Shown here: positions 12,116-25,300 of the stretch, one piece after another
Position numbering within the stretch: the stretch's first letter is position 1
Layout: every line of letters starts with the position of its first letter
Source: Ricinus communis
Lineage: Eukaryota > Streptophyta > Magnoliopsida > Malpighiales > Euphorbiaceae
Length of the DNA: 64,000 nt
Assembly (NCBI RefSeq): GCF_019578655.1
Contig: NC_063261.1
Coordinates: 29,119,126-29,183,125, forward strand
Direction: 5' to 3'
The notes under the pieces: generated by a model
The model's input: the letters and a program-made list of their open reading frames with translations, nothing else
What the model was told of the DNA's origin: nothing
The model's database searches: none
Made by a program: the position numbers and the translations under genes

Positions 12116-12462
12116 TAGTTAATTTATCCTTTCAAATGACAGGTCAAATATCCACCTAAATTATATTAAATTGCATCTTCCAAAAATTCATAAATTTTAT
12201 TTATGATATATATTACTATTCATTAATTGTTTCACACCATTTAATATAGAAAAACGAAAAAACCCCTCTTGATAGGAGTGATAAGAAAATGAGGAAACTG
12301 AAAACCCAATTGGAAACCAAAAACGAAAAAAATTGGCAAATTGAGACTATTGTTTTTTTTGGTAATAGACTAAGCTGAAAAAAGTATTATATTATATTAG
12401 TCTAATTGATGACAATAAAAGATATTTTATGCAAGTTGTAACTTGCAAAATTAGATTTTATT

Positions 12463-12492
12463 TAATATAATATATATATATATATATATATA
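12463..12492. repeat. (AT)n microsatellite
   Basis: A near-perfect AT dinucleotide run inside the diverged repeat region. Confidence 0.85.
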
Positions 12493-13050
12493 TCTTCTAC
12501 GTGGCAATATTATATGAATTCTAAATTATTATTTGAATTCTTAGAGAATTAATTATTTTAATTTTTTACTATTTTATATAAAGTATTATATTATAATTTT
12601 ACACCTTAATTATGATATATAATTATTTGACTTTTCATATCCTTCTACTTTTTTTGAATTCGTTTTCATAACTTCCACTTTAGATAATTTTTTTTAAGTA
12701 TTGGATTACAACATAAAATAGCTTAATTATAAATCTTAATTATCTTATAAGAATCATTTTCTTTCAAATTATTTTTTATAATTTCAACTCTTGATTAAAT
12801 TTTTTAATTTTTATAATATAATAATTATCTTATTAATTAAAAAATTATTTTTTCTTTTAATCGTCACATTTGTACTCATTTATACTATTCATTTCTCTTG
12901 TCATTCTATCTTATATATATTCCATTGAGATTATTTTGATATAGTCTAGTTTTAAGTAAAATAACTTTATTAATAGAATAAATTTTTATATTAATAAATA
13001 ATTATCAAAAATAATATTTAAATTAGATTTTTATGCAATTTAATAAATCA

Positions 13051-13055
<5 letters not shown>

Positions 13056-13112
<57 letters not shown>
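13056..13112. repeat. (AT)n microsatellite
   Basis: A perfect AT dinucleotide run of about 28 units between the two diverged copies of the neighbouring block. Confidence 0.95.
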
Positions 13113-13117
<5 letters not shown>

Positions 13118-14800
13118 CAATGTTTTAATATTATTTTTATCTATCCGATATGTCATGTCATATGATTTCTAAACTATTTTAAAAAAAATTTATAGAGAAT
13201 TAATCTATTCTAACATTTTTTTTTACCATTTTAAAGAGTATTATATTACAACTTTCAACATCTTAATTATGATATTTAATTATTTCATATTCCTATACGC
13301 TTTCGAATTCTTATTTATAACTTTCACTTTAAAATAATTTATTTTCAAGTATTATATTACAATATATAATCCCTTAATTATAAATTTTATGTATCTAATA
13401 CTCATTTTTCTCTACAAATTCTTCTTTATAATTCTAATTTTTTTTTTTTAACATTTTCTATTCTCATAGTTGAATAATTATCTTATCAATTAAAGAACTA
13501 ATTTTTTAATTATAATATTTATACTTATTTACACATTTCTTCCTACTTTGTATCCTATCTTAAATATATTTCAAGAAATTATTTTGATTTAGTTTAATTT
13601 CAAGTAAAAATTTTCAGTTAATTAAGAATTAGTTTTTAAGTTAGATTTTCTATAAATTAGTAAATTAAAAAAGTAACATAAAATATTTTTACTTTTATAT
13701 ATGTAAAGTGAGAAAATATTACTAAATTATATACTTAAGATATATCAAATACTAAATCAATAAAAAGAAGATATTAAAAAAATAAAGAAAATCATCAAAT
13801 ATTAAATCAAGTTATAACAGAATAATTTAATATGATTCAATTTATATTATTAAGATGTATAGTTTATTTAATTTTATGAGATACTCCTATTTATTTAATT
13901 TCATATAAATGCTATGAATATAGAAAAAGATTAAAGAGTTCAAATTATAAAAAATTATTAAATCATATAAAAAGAAAGAATAAATTTGCTTAATTAATGA
14001 ATTTATCATCATCAAAATTAATAAATACTTAAAAATTAAAAAAATAACATATTTATATATTCAATAAAAGATTCAATATTAAAAATATATAATATATTTA
14101 TTTATTTAGTTATATAGTCAGCTAATATTTTTAGTATTTTACTAAATCTTTGTAGTATAATATTATTCAATTTTAATTTTAATAATTTAATAATTTTTAT
14201 GACATTAAAATTAAACTGCACATAGGGTAAAGACTTATCTAGTGAGAGTAATATAAAAATAGATTTTTCTAAACAAAAACGGGGATATGCTAATAGGACA
14301 TACTATTGTATGTCGAAGTTAATGTAACTGAAAACCTATAGAATTTATGCTATCTGAAAAAATTTGTGGTAATAGAGTAAGCTGGAAAAAAATATATTAT
14401 ATTACTGTCTAATTGATGACATATAAAAAATATTTTATGCAAATTATAATTTGTAGAATCATATTTTATTTTAAAGTAATATAAACGAGAGTAATGAAAA
14501 TAGGGTTTTCTAAAGAAAGGGGATAAGATAGTGGAACATATTTATCTAAATGAAAATATTTAAATTTGTACATTTAAATTAATGGAACCAAAACAATTTT
14601 ATAGATCCTTTACTTACATACCTAATTTTATAGGTATTCTTTATCGTTCTCTATAAAAATCATTACTTCCTCATTTGCTTCAAGTTCATCAAAAATAAAA
14701 TGCAACATATAGACATTAGAAGCCTCCTAAAGAAAGTTTCATACTTTGAAAAGTATGGACATCGTCTAAAAGCATTGTTAATATACATTACTTACTAGTT

Positions 14801-14870
14801 AAAATGTTCATAACCTATAATCAGGATATTCATAGCTTATAATTAAAATGTTCATAACCTATACTAGTTT
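14801..14870. repeat. Three short tandem copies of a 22-24 bp AATGTTCATAACCTAT unit
   Basis: AAAATGTTCATAACCTATAA, AGGATATTCATAGCTTATAA and AAAATGTTCATAACCTATAC follow one another in tandem. The core AATGTTCAT is the reverse complement of the motif scattered through the neighbouring transposase relic. Confidence 0.75.
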
Positions 14871-16138
14871 ATGTACTTTTAGTATAAAACATTTCAAAAA
14901 CTACATGGGAAAAAAAGATCAAAAAATAGGTAAATAGTGAAGAATTTCTCAAGACATTTTCTTGAAATTTCTATGGCAATCGTCCAAAAATTATTGTTGA
15001 TTATGGTGTGTATTGCATGAGGCACATGAAAACATTTAAAAGAGATCTTCTAAATTGGAATGCAAAACTGACAAAAAATTGTAAGTTTTAAAGTAAAATT
15101 AGTTCTTATAATTACTACAACTATTATAGATATTAATACTTTTCATTGTTAAATTGTTATTTGTAGTTTGATGAATTGAAAGTCCTTAAAGTAAAATATT
15201 GTTCTATTATTTTCATGTCAAATTTCAATATCTACAATAATAAAGTTCTAAAAGAAGGAAAAAAAAGTTTATTGAATGGAAGAAAAACCAAGCATAACAG
15301 TGGACATATTTCATCTTTTCTTATATTTTAACTGTTTAGGAACATATTTTATTTTCTATAAGATTTTAATTTCTTTTTAACAATGAAAAATTATTTTTTT
15401 ATAACATTGTTATTATATTTCTTAATACTTTTTTTATTGATAATCAAATATTCATAATAATGAACATAAACAAGACCTCTTGATGAATAATCTTTAATTA
15501 AGTATTGAACAGACCAGTAATGTTTATTACACTGTGTTAAAATGTTTATCATCATGGAAGCATGATAATTAACATTCCTACTCATAAGATTTTAATTAAA
15601 ATTTTATGTTCATTTCTCTTTAAATAAATATCACTGTGATACTATTAAATATTCATAAAAATATACGGTTAAAATATTAAAACTAAAACATAATAATAGT
15701 TATTATAAGAAAGTAAAATATTAAATGTACATAATATGTTCTCATTATATTAAAAAAAGGCAAACAAAATTATAAAAAAATCAGTTCTTGTCAACTATTC
15801 GAAGTATTAAAATCCAATGAATGAATAGTTGAAGTATAAGTTCTTGAATTTAGAATTGCTATAATGTTTACCAGTTCTGAGCTGCCAGAACTTGGATGTG
15901 TAAGATATTTCTCTCCAACTATTTCATGAACAGTTTTCTAAAAAAATAAAAAAAAAATAAATTAAGATAAATATAACAATCTATAAATTAAAAAAAAATT
16001 CAACAAATATAAGTACCTGAATTGAATTATGTCATTTTTGTTTGCAATGTAGCCATTTGAACATTTTTTTTCTACGCCCTTTGGTATGATTACATTTTCT
16101 CTCTATAACGCTCTTGACCTTTTAATTACGCTGACTTT

Positions 16139-18379
16139 TTACTTTATGAATAGGAAGATTTTGAATTTTCTCAACTGATCTTTCATCACAATATTCCAAA
16201 AAACAGAACCAACTTCACTCACAATATTACTTTTTGCATTATCAAAAGCTAATTCATATTGTTCTCGAACTTTAATATTATGTTCACTGATTGAAATCAA
16301 AATTTGAAATTCACTAGCCATTTAAATTTTCCAAAGTGAAGCAGCTACACCAGATTCATTTGATGAATATAAAGTCATAAGAATATCTTTATCTCTACTT
16401 TCAATAACTCATTTCATCTATCTCCTAATTATATATTTATCTGGAGTAGTTTAAATACAATGAACATTCAATTCAATATACGCAAACAACAGGAGCAAGG
16501 AATCCTCACCTCTGAAATTATCTTGCAAGTACCATAAATCTTCAAAATATGTTGATTGTAATCAACCTCATGTTGAATCACATCCACATCTAGCTGCCAA
16601 ATATGATATTTAAAGTTGCTATCATTTAACATCAAATATTGTTGATGACATGCAACCCTCCTTATAAATTGCTCTTTAAACAAAAAATAAATTCCTATTG
16701 TGTATATCTCCCTAGCATGTGAAAGGAGCTTCATATGATTTATTACCATAGTTGGTTGACCTACTATGCAGTATAAATCTTTCACATTTTCTTTATTTTT
16801 CCATTATGAGATTACATCAACAAATAAATTATAAAAGTCAAAAATACCGATAGTTCTAAAAAGTCTTCTAGAAATAGAATTATTTGTTGTCTCACTCCTT
16901 TGCAATGATAAAACACCACTTGAAAAATAGTCTTTACTAAAAGCAGGGCACTATTTATCTCTAGACTTGTATAGCTTTTCTATCCAAGAATTATTGTAAC
17001 AATGAAATTTTTTAACCAATCTGCATGAGAAAATATTGATGAACATTTTAGATAGAAACAATGTACATTGAAATACTAGATAATGAACATTAAGATATAT
17101 ACTGATGAATAAAAGGAAAAAATTAGAATGAACATTAATCAAAATGAATATTAATTTCACAGATAATGAATAATTAGGAAATACTTTAGCAATTGCAGCA
17201 GCCATGATAGAAGATTGGTCTGTCATTATTATTTGTGGATATTTTCCTTCTATAGATTTTTAAAAAGTGTTGAAAAACCAAACAAAAGATTTGATTCTCC
17301 CATTCAATAAAAAACTACATCTGAACATAATATTCATGCAATGATGATTCATACCTACAAAAAATTAAATTAATATCATATATTTTACTATATTAATATC
17401 AAATGTTCATGATGGTTACAAGAATCAAAATGAACATTAAATATTAACAGGATATAACGGATCTCTAAACAACTCATAATCTTGTTTCATTTGCCCATCT
17501 CTCTAAAAGAAGCTACATAATCTTGTTTCACTATTCATCTCAAAATCAAAGAAAAATTCATTTTCATTAGATTTTTTTTTTTTTTGAAAATTTCAATTAA
17601 AGCATTCGAATCACTACTATCCAATTTGTTCATATGTTCCAATGCCAAATGATTATAAGCATCCCTTACTGTAAATCTAACTAATGGTGATCCTTCTAAT
17701 TGATTTTTCAATAATCTAATCTCATCAGCCACTCTAATTCCATTTCTTTTTTAAATCATTAAGATAATTAAGTTGATTTTTTGTGATTTTTCTATGAGAA
17801 TGGACAAGGTGGATTTTATTAGCTGGACATAGGTTATGATTTTATGTTTTTTTGGTGTTTGTTTACAGTCCAAACTCCTTTTTCATCAACACAAAACTCT
17901 ATGAGAGCTCAACAACCAGTATGGATATCAAGTTTTGAGAAAGATTAATTTTCCTTACATACAATTTCCTTTATACCAGCCTTTGTACAAACAAATCTTT
18001 TCATTGTTAATGATTTGCCAGCTACTTTATACCCTTACTTACTCTTCCTCACACCAAAACCAATTCTAAATACATAATCATTATATAAACAATAAGCTTC
18101 ATCAACAAACTTCACAGACGTGCCCAATAATTTATCACTAGAAGAATCATGTTCACAGTCAACAACAAATAAAAACAATGGACATTATAACAACAGTATA
18201 TGAACATTGTAATTTAAAATAATGAGCATTTATGTAGTACATAATGAAAACTCATTTTAAAAAAACCTGCCAAACAATAAAATAATTTTACTTGACTTCC
18301 TAGATGAATTAATATTTTCAACCGGTGATTCATTTACTAATATTATTTGTACATTACTCATTTGTAAATTGTTCTCCAT
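16139..18379 (-). pseudogene. FAR1/FHY3-like Mutator-type transposase relic
   Basis: Read on the minus strand, pieces of a FAR1-family protein occur in the correct order. An ATG at 18379 starts MENNLQMSNV. The DNA-binding-like part is at about 18130-17960 (VKFVDEAYCLYNDYVFRIGF, then RFVCTKAGIKE). A middle part VADEIRLLKNQLEGSPLVRF is at about 17740-17670. The MULE DDE core (FVWFFNTF, MTDQSSIMAAAIAKVFPN) is at about 17310-17170. SWIEKLYKSRDK...CPAFSKDYFSSG is at about 16990-16920, and a SWIM-like end (ISEVRIPCSCCLRIL) at about 16530-16475. MASEFQILISISEHN continues at 16321. Several in-frame stops (for example a Trp codon changed to TAG near 16950) and frame breaks rule out function. The AT-rich segments between coding pieces look like introns. 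FAR1-family proteins are domesticated MULE transposases; relic copies may be either a transposon or a gene duplicate. Confidence 0.8.
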
Positions 18380-19395
18380 TCATTAAAAACTTCTTCAATC
18401 TAACAACAAAAACAGAGAAATATATTTTCAAGCATTAAGAAAGAGATGATTTTAATGGAGGAAATAAGAAGAAAACGAAAAGGAGGAATCAAGAAGAAAA
18501 CGAGAAAAAAAAAGGAAAAAAAAAGTTGTAAACAGAAAAAAAAAAAAGAAAAAGAAAAAAACGAGTTGAAGATGTAAAGTTTCTGTTATGGAAACACAAA
18601 ATTCAAAAAAATCAAAGTTTTAATTATATAGGGCAAACAACTAAAATTTCACATGTGTGATGAGAACCTAAAATCAATCAAAACATCACCGCATGGATCT
18701 TGGGTCCATAAAGCTACATGGATCCTCGCAAAAATCTTGCCACTTAAATCTCAAGTATAATTTCAAAACTTATTGAAGAAAGAAAAGAGTTTTGAATAAT
18801 TCTTCGGGTCTTTTTCTGATAATAATTTGAAAAGCAATATGCACATCATATTATAGGACAGTTTTAATTGTTCTTTACTCTGGTGGTGGTTGTACACAGG
18901 TTATTATTGTAATTATGTAGTGATATAGTTGTAAACTGAATGTGATGATGGTGATTGGCGACGGTGACGGTGAGATAAACGGGAGAATTCTATTTTTATT
19001 TCAGATTTAAAATTCAGGGAGCGAGTTTTCTGCAATTTATATTAAAGATGCCATACGCAATGCCATGGAAAAGAAGAAAATTGAAATTGTTGGAACAAAA
19101 AGAAGGTGACGACAGAAAGTAGGAAAGAGAATAAACAAGGTAAGACAGTATAATCAATACAGAAACTATTTCCAATGACATGGGATTAAAGAAACAAAGA
19201 ATTGGAAATAAGACATGAACATAGTACAAAAAGCCAAGTAAACTGATTAGGAACTTAAATCCAGACTTTCAGACTTCAAAAATTTTATAAAATAAGATAA
19301 AGAATTAAACAAGAAATGCTGCTATATTTTTCTTTTTCTTTTTTTTTTCTTTTTTTTATCTATCTTGAATTTTTGGACACAACAATTTTTAGGAA
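18380..19395. other. Intergenic between FAR1 relic and ABC transporter
   Basis: Purine-rich around 18460-18560 (upstream of the FAR1 relic), then AT-rich. No supported gene. The part nearest 19395 would contain the 3' UTR of the minus-strand ABC transporter, but I saw no clear AATAAA signal close to its stop. Confidence 0.5.
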
Positions 19396-22300
19396 CTATC
19401 TTCTCTGGAAGTTAAGGAACTTGATTCCATATGCAAAGACAAACAAGAAAAGGAGAACGAAGCCAATATGGGCAGCAGCGACTGCTCCAAGAAAGTCATA
19501 TTCAAATCCTAAGGCTTCCTTCAGGAATTCCTTAACTGGAATAAAACCTTGTCCAGGTATCTCAACGTTATCAGAAATTTTCCCCACTTGAGATGTGATC
19601 AGACCATATATTGTCCAAGCTGTTGGCGAAGCCCAGTAGTACCATCTCCACCATATTGGTATTTCCTGCACCCAAGTATTATTTGATGTCAGATTTCTTT
19701 TAGGAACTGCATGGAAATAGACCTATAGTTTCGGAAGCAGTACTGAAAAACAATATGTTTCTATTTTGTCTTGATTTCTGTTTGCAATGTAATTGTATTT
19801 CGTGTCTATCTGTTTATGGAAAAGAACTAACCGTCCTAGGGATGAGGAAGCCAGAGAACAGGTTCCAGAAGCTAAGGAAGAAAGACATAACAATGGCAGC
19901 AATTTGATGTCCGGGAGTGAGAGCGACAAGCATCATTCCGTACAATGTGAAGTACATAAAGCACATGAATATGAAGAAGTAGAACCACAAGAAGTTGTCA
20001 GCTTTCCATGGGAACCCAATCATTGAGTATAGCAATAAACTGTAAACCAGTGTCTGGATTGCAACATAAATTGCCTCTATGGCAACCTGCAAGGCACCGG
20101 ATACAGGAGCATTATTGGCATTAAATTCTGCATATGACTTGAACTCAAGGTTTGAGGTGGGTTTTCTATTTTAATTTCTTTTTTATTATAAATTTACCTG
20201 AGCAAATGCATAAGGCAATTCTGAGTACATTCCGGCTGCTCTCTCGCGGTAGAAGACTGTTCTTTCTACTGCTACTATAGACATTACTGAGGAAGTGTTA
20301 GTGGCTCCAAGGAACATGACAGCAGAATACATGGCTCCAAGCAAATTCATTAAATCTTGTTGTTTTTGCCTGTTTGACAGTATAAATTGCAATCAGCTTT
20401 AGATGATTTGACCAATTAACATAGATAGATAGTGATATATCTGGTGCAAATGTGCCTTGACAATATGGCTCTAAGAGGTCGGTAGCTTAAGTAGGGTAAA
20501 CATAATCTATTTAACGCCCAACTCAAACCCATGACCTCCTAATTATTTAAACAACCTCAACCTTCCGCCAAAACCTGCCATCAGCAGATGGCTCCGCAAC
20601 ACTGCAGAATTTTGTAAGACTGGCCTGGCACACAGAGTCAAGGATGTTCCTTTCTCCTCTGAAAATCTCATGAATGGAATTTCAGAAGGAAGACCTGCAG
20701 CCTGCTCAAGTGGAGATGTATGCAGGCCATTTCAAAGTGCAAGAGGGACCTTTTTTCTTTTTTTTTTTTCTCTTTGTTGTCTGTCATCACTTGCTGCTGT
20801 TTAACAGCATTGCTAACTAGCAGTGAAAAATGAATTAGAAATTCTGAACTTACGTCTTTTGTCCTTTATCCCAAAAAATAAGTCCAAATATGAAACCAAC
20901 TGCTATTGTCATGAACAGTCGGATAGCATTGTATCTTGGGTTCTTCCAATAAGACCAATGCTGTTTCACGAAGCAAGCTTTGCATTGAGTGAAGAAATCT
21001 TGAGAGTATTGTGTGGGGAAATTAAGGTCCTTAGCTCCTGGTGCTGGAGTACTTAGTTCTTCAATAAGTTCCTGATTCCTCCTGGTAAAAATCAGGGACG
21101 CAACCATAAGTGATCATCATAACTAGGAGCTGATTTGATGAATATCAAACGCAATTAAATTGCACCGTCAGTCCTGGAATACTAAATATGCAGGAAAGCA
21201 TGAATTTGAACAGGTTCCGGTCTTACTGGAATAGCTCAGAATTGGCATATATTTCTGCAAAATCTACATCAAGTTGAGCCTCTGCTGCTGCAGAACTGAT
21301 TTCTAGCATCCATGTAGCAGGATTATAACCAACCGTAATCTTAGGAACGCCTGGGACAGCCTGAAAGATGTCAGAGATATTATTCGTCTTTAGTTTTATT
21401 GCACTTTTTATAAATAGAATGAATCAAAATTCTCAGGAATCCAGTATATGCGTAAGCTAAACATTAACAACATGTCCTAATTAAGTAATACTCACTTCAA
21501 AGTATTCTATAAGTTTGTGAGACTGGCGACCAAGGGGTCCAGCATAATTGACTTGCCCTCCTCTCTTCATCAGCAATAGCTGCAGACAACAAGACATAAT
21601 GTCATGAAGAAGGCTGATGAAATTGCTAATTCCAAACAAAAAACAGGATTTGTGCAGGAAGACGTCAAGTACATGAGACTAACAAATACCTCATCGAAAG
21701 CTTCAAAAATATCAATACTTGGTTGGTGAATTGTGCAGACAACAGTTCGTCCTGTATCAACTGTGTTCCTCACTGTACGCATAACAATTGCAGCAGCTCT
21801 AGCATCAAGGCCGGATGTCGGTTCATCCATGAAGATGATGGATGGATTAGCAACCAATTCTACAGCTATAGTGAGTCGCTTTCTCTGCTCAGTTGACAAA
21901 CCATCTACTCCTGGAAGACCTACTATAGAATTCCTCAATAGGTTCAGCTCGACCAACTCCATGACCTCCTCAACAAACATCTACAGCATGAAAGATTAAA
22001 CATGGTAAGTATGTAGGGCATGCATGCAGGAATAGTCATATTGAAATTAAGAAAATTAGATCCTTATGGAGATGGCTTGCCTTTCTAGTTTCGGACTTAA
22101 TTTCCTTAGAAAGACGCAACCAGGCAGAATACAGGAGGGATTCATAGATGGTAACATGTGGAGAATGGATATCATTCTGCTCACAATAGCCGCTAATCCG
22201 AGCAAAAGTTTCTTGCTTCTTTGGATAACCAGAAATGCTGATACTTCCCTCAATATATCCTCCAGTTTTTCTTCCTGCTAAGACATCCATCAGGGTGGTC

Positions 22301-25300
22301 TTTCCAGCACCACTTACACCAACAAGAGCTGTTAGAACACCAGGCCTGAAAGCACCACTGACATCGCGCAACAGCTGCAGGCGGTCCTCTTCAATGCCTT
22401 GACTTTTCATTTCCTAACGGGCAAATCAAAGTTCCATGAATAAAAATTATACTTTGACAGATAAAAAATTCACCAAACTGCTTAGACTTGACAGATAAAA
22501 AATTGCTTAGACTGAACTCATATAAAGTTATATTCATGGTTTTCAATTTTGAGTCATGTAATTTAACTAGCATCTTATATTATGTTCCTTCAGGTACTGC
22601 AAATTGAAGAAGCAAGAATTCAGAGAAGCAACTTACAGCAGGCATATCAACATAGTAATTCACATGACTAAAAGCTAGCGACAAAGGCTGGAAGGGCAGC
22701 ACCATTCCTCGTTTCATAGGTGCATGCTCTGTGGCTGCAGCAGGTGGTCTTTCAGGAGTATTCTGCACAGCCACATCAGTACCTGCAACCATAAACAAAC
22801 TCAGAGACCAAAAGCTGACAGAGTTCTAAAGCCATATCTAACTTTCAGTTCCAGTTACAATACATCATCCATAAGGACAAGAGTAATTAACATACTAAAT
22901 ACAAAATAAATTAACATGTTCTGATTTAAATAAGCAAGATGTGACCTTCATATAATGGGGCAGTTGACAGCGAAGTCATTTCAGTGGACCTGGTTTTGTG
23001 TCCAGTAGATGACATCTTCTTCTTACTTTCGTCATCTTCCAGAATAATGGATTTAGAATCTCCCAAAGCTGCATTGATTATTATAAATTTCCATCAGATC
23101 TCATATTCTATCTACATAACTGATACAAATATTTGTATCAAACTGATGGCTTACGATCCAAATATGTCAGTGCCCATACGAAAAGGATGTTGAAAAGCAG
23201 AGAAAAGCCCACAAGTGCTGCAACAGATATCCAATACCAGTATTCTTCCAAGAACATGCCTCTCATTTTCAGAAGAACCTTTCCAACTGTAGGTTGAGAA
23301 AATGTTGGATCGTTATTGGGCTGCAGCAAGCACAGATTGCGCATTAGATAAAGCTAACCCAAGGAAAGAAGGAAATATGGGAAAGCAATCATTTGTTTTC
23401 ATATTCCTGGAAACTTACAGCACTCCATCTTTCATCAAGAAATTCATTGATGACTATGGCATTCTGCCCATACATCATAGGAGAAATATAGTAGCCCCAG
23501 ATCATCCATGGCTCAATATCATCTGCAATAGAATATGGAAGTTCATATTTACTTGCACATCGAATGGATGTAGCTTCTTCAACCATTGGTTGAACAATAT
23601 AGACTAATACAGGAAATTAGAGCTGCAGATATTTATGACTTCTATCAAAATTAAAGAAACATAAATAGCATGAAAGAGAAATTAATTAACCTCTGGCAAC
23701 AATGAATCCACCAAGGACAAAGACCACGAGCAACGTGAAGGTACCAAGTGTGTTTGCCACAACTTCTGTTCTTCCAATTGCAGCAATGAAACGGAAGAGT
23801 GATAGAGCCATCTGATGCACACTGAAGAACGCTAGGAATTGTTTGAAAAACCTGAACATTTTCAATGTGTTAACAAGCATAACTAGCAGATAGAAATGGG
23901 TCATGCCTCACAATTAAAACTAACGAGACATGCAATTTTATACACCATATAAATTTTTCATTAATTGAATGCACATACCTACTGGCAGCTGGAGCAAACC
24001 CAATAGTGTAATATGTGAGGAGAATCCATATTCCTGACTCCAATAAAGAGATGGGGATCCTAAGCACCCAAATTGGCAATGCGAAAGCCCATGCTGGATA
24101 GAACAAGAAATCTCTCTGCTTATAGAAGACAGGAAGCCTGAACATAGTCATTGCCATCTCTGCCATGCCATTGAACATAACATTGATGAGACTAAAGAAC
24201 AGGGCACCATAGAATTTTCCTCCATCTTGTATGCCACCGACCTTCATTTCAGTTCTCAGAAACACAGTCATGGCAATTAGTGACATGATAGTTATCTGGG
24301 TTGTCTTGAATATATAAACAAAAGAGTTTCGCTTCATTAATAGCAGCTCTCTTGCAAAGCAAGCTTTAAAGAGTTCCCAATTGGAGATTCCATACTTCTT
24401 CTTCTCCAGTGCAGCCGGATGAGCACTAGATCTATCGTAGGGAACTCTGAGCTCTTCAGTGAGCCTCTGACCAATGTGGAAGGACCTGAAGCGCTGTGAA
24501 AACTCTGGCACTGAGATATATCTGTAAGCTTGACCTTTTCTGCACCAGTACTGTTCTTGATCCTTCTTGGAAGTTACCTCTTGTAAGAAATCTGCAACTC
24601 CTTTCCTTTCGGGGCATCTGAAGCCAACACTTTCGAAGAATTCAAGGACATTCTCTCGCGGACCCTGGTAAATTATCTGACCCTCTGAAAGTAGGATAAT
24701 GTCATCAAAGAGATCGTATGTTTCAGGTGCAGGTTGTAGAAGAGAGATTATCATGGTCACTTCCATTATGTGGACCATTTGCCTCATAAACCTGACAATT
24801 TGGTAAGTAGTTGAACTGTCTAGACCAGTTGATATTTCATCCATGAATAGAGCTTTAGCTGGTCCAACTAACATTTCTCCTGCATATTATTTGGAAAAGA
24901 CTTCTCAAATTACAGAAACACTTTATACATAAATAAGTCTTGGAAGTTGGAATATTTCAGAGCAGAAATTTTTTTGATATTATCAGAAAATACCTGTGGT
25001 AACACGCTTCTTTTGTCCACCAGAAATGCCTCTTCTCATACCATCGCCCACCATAATATCAGCACAGATGTCTAATCCTAGAATCTGTGGCAGTACCTTA
25101 ATGAGTCAAGCTCCAGGAAAGGAAGTTTTAGATAACAATTGCAATGCAGGGAACAAACCTTGAGGACATAGTCAGTAACTAGACTGCCTTCTTGGCCTGC
25201 AATTGCTGTGGCTTTCATGAATGCATCAATCTCAGGATCTGGCTTTATTCCTGCTTCAATTTCTCTTCTTGACAACTCTGCCAACATTTCATATCTAGTT

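Larger units (their letters stand above)
12270..14545. repeat. Diverged direct-repeat region, AT-rich
   Basis: A block at 12362-12471 (GTAATAGACTAAGCTG..., GTCTAATTGATGACA...) recurs in the same orientation at 14371-14480. A second block at about 12511-12900 recurs, strongly diverged, at about 13150-13560. A third motif (GAGAGTAATA...ATAGATTTTTCTAAA...GGGGATA) occurs at about 14238 and again at about 14487. No coding content. It is probably a decayed element that has undergone repeated local duplication. Confidence 0.55.

Noticed and set aside
19793..21056. Plus-strand frames across the ABC transporter
   Set aside because: Antisense shadows of its exons.
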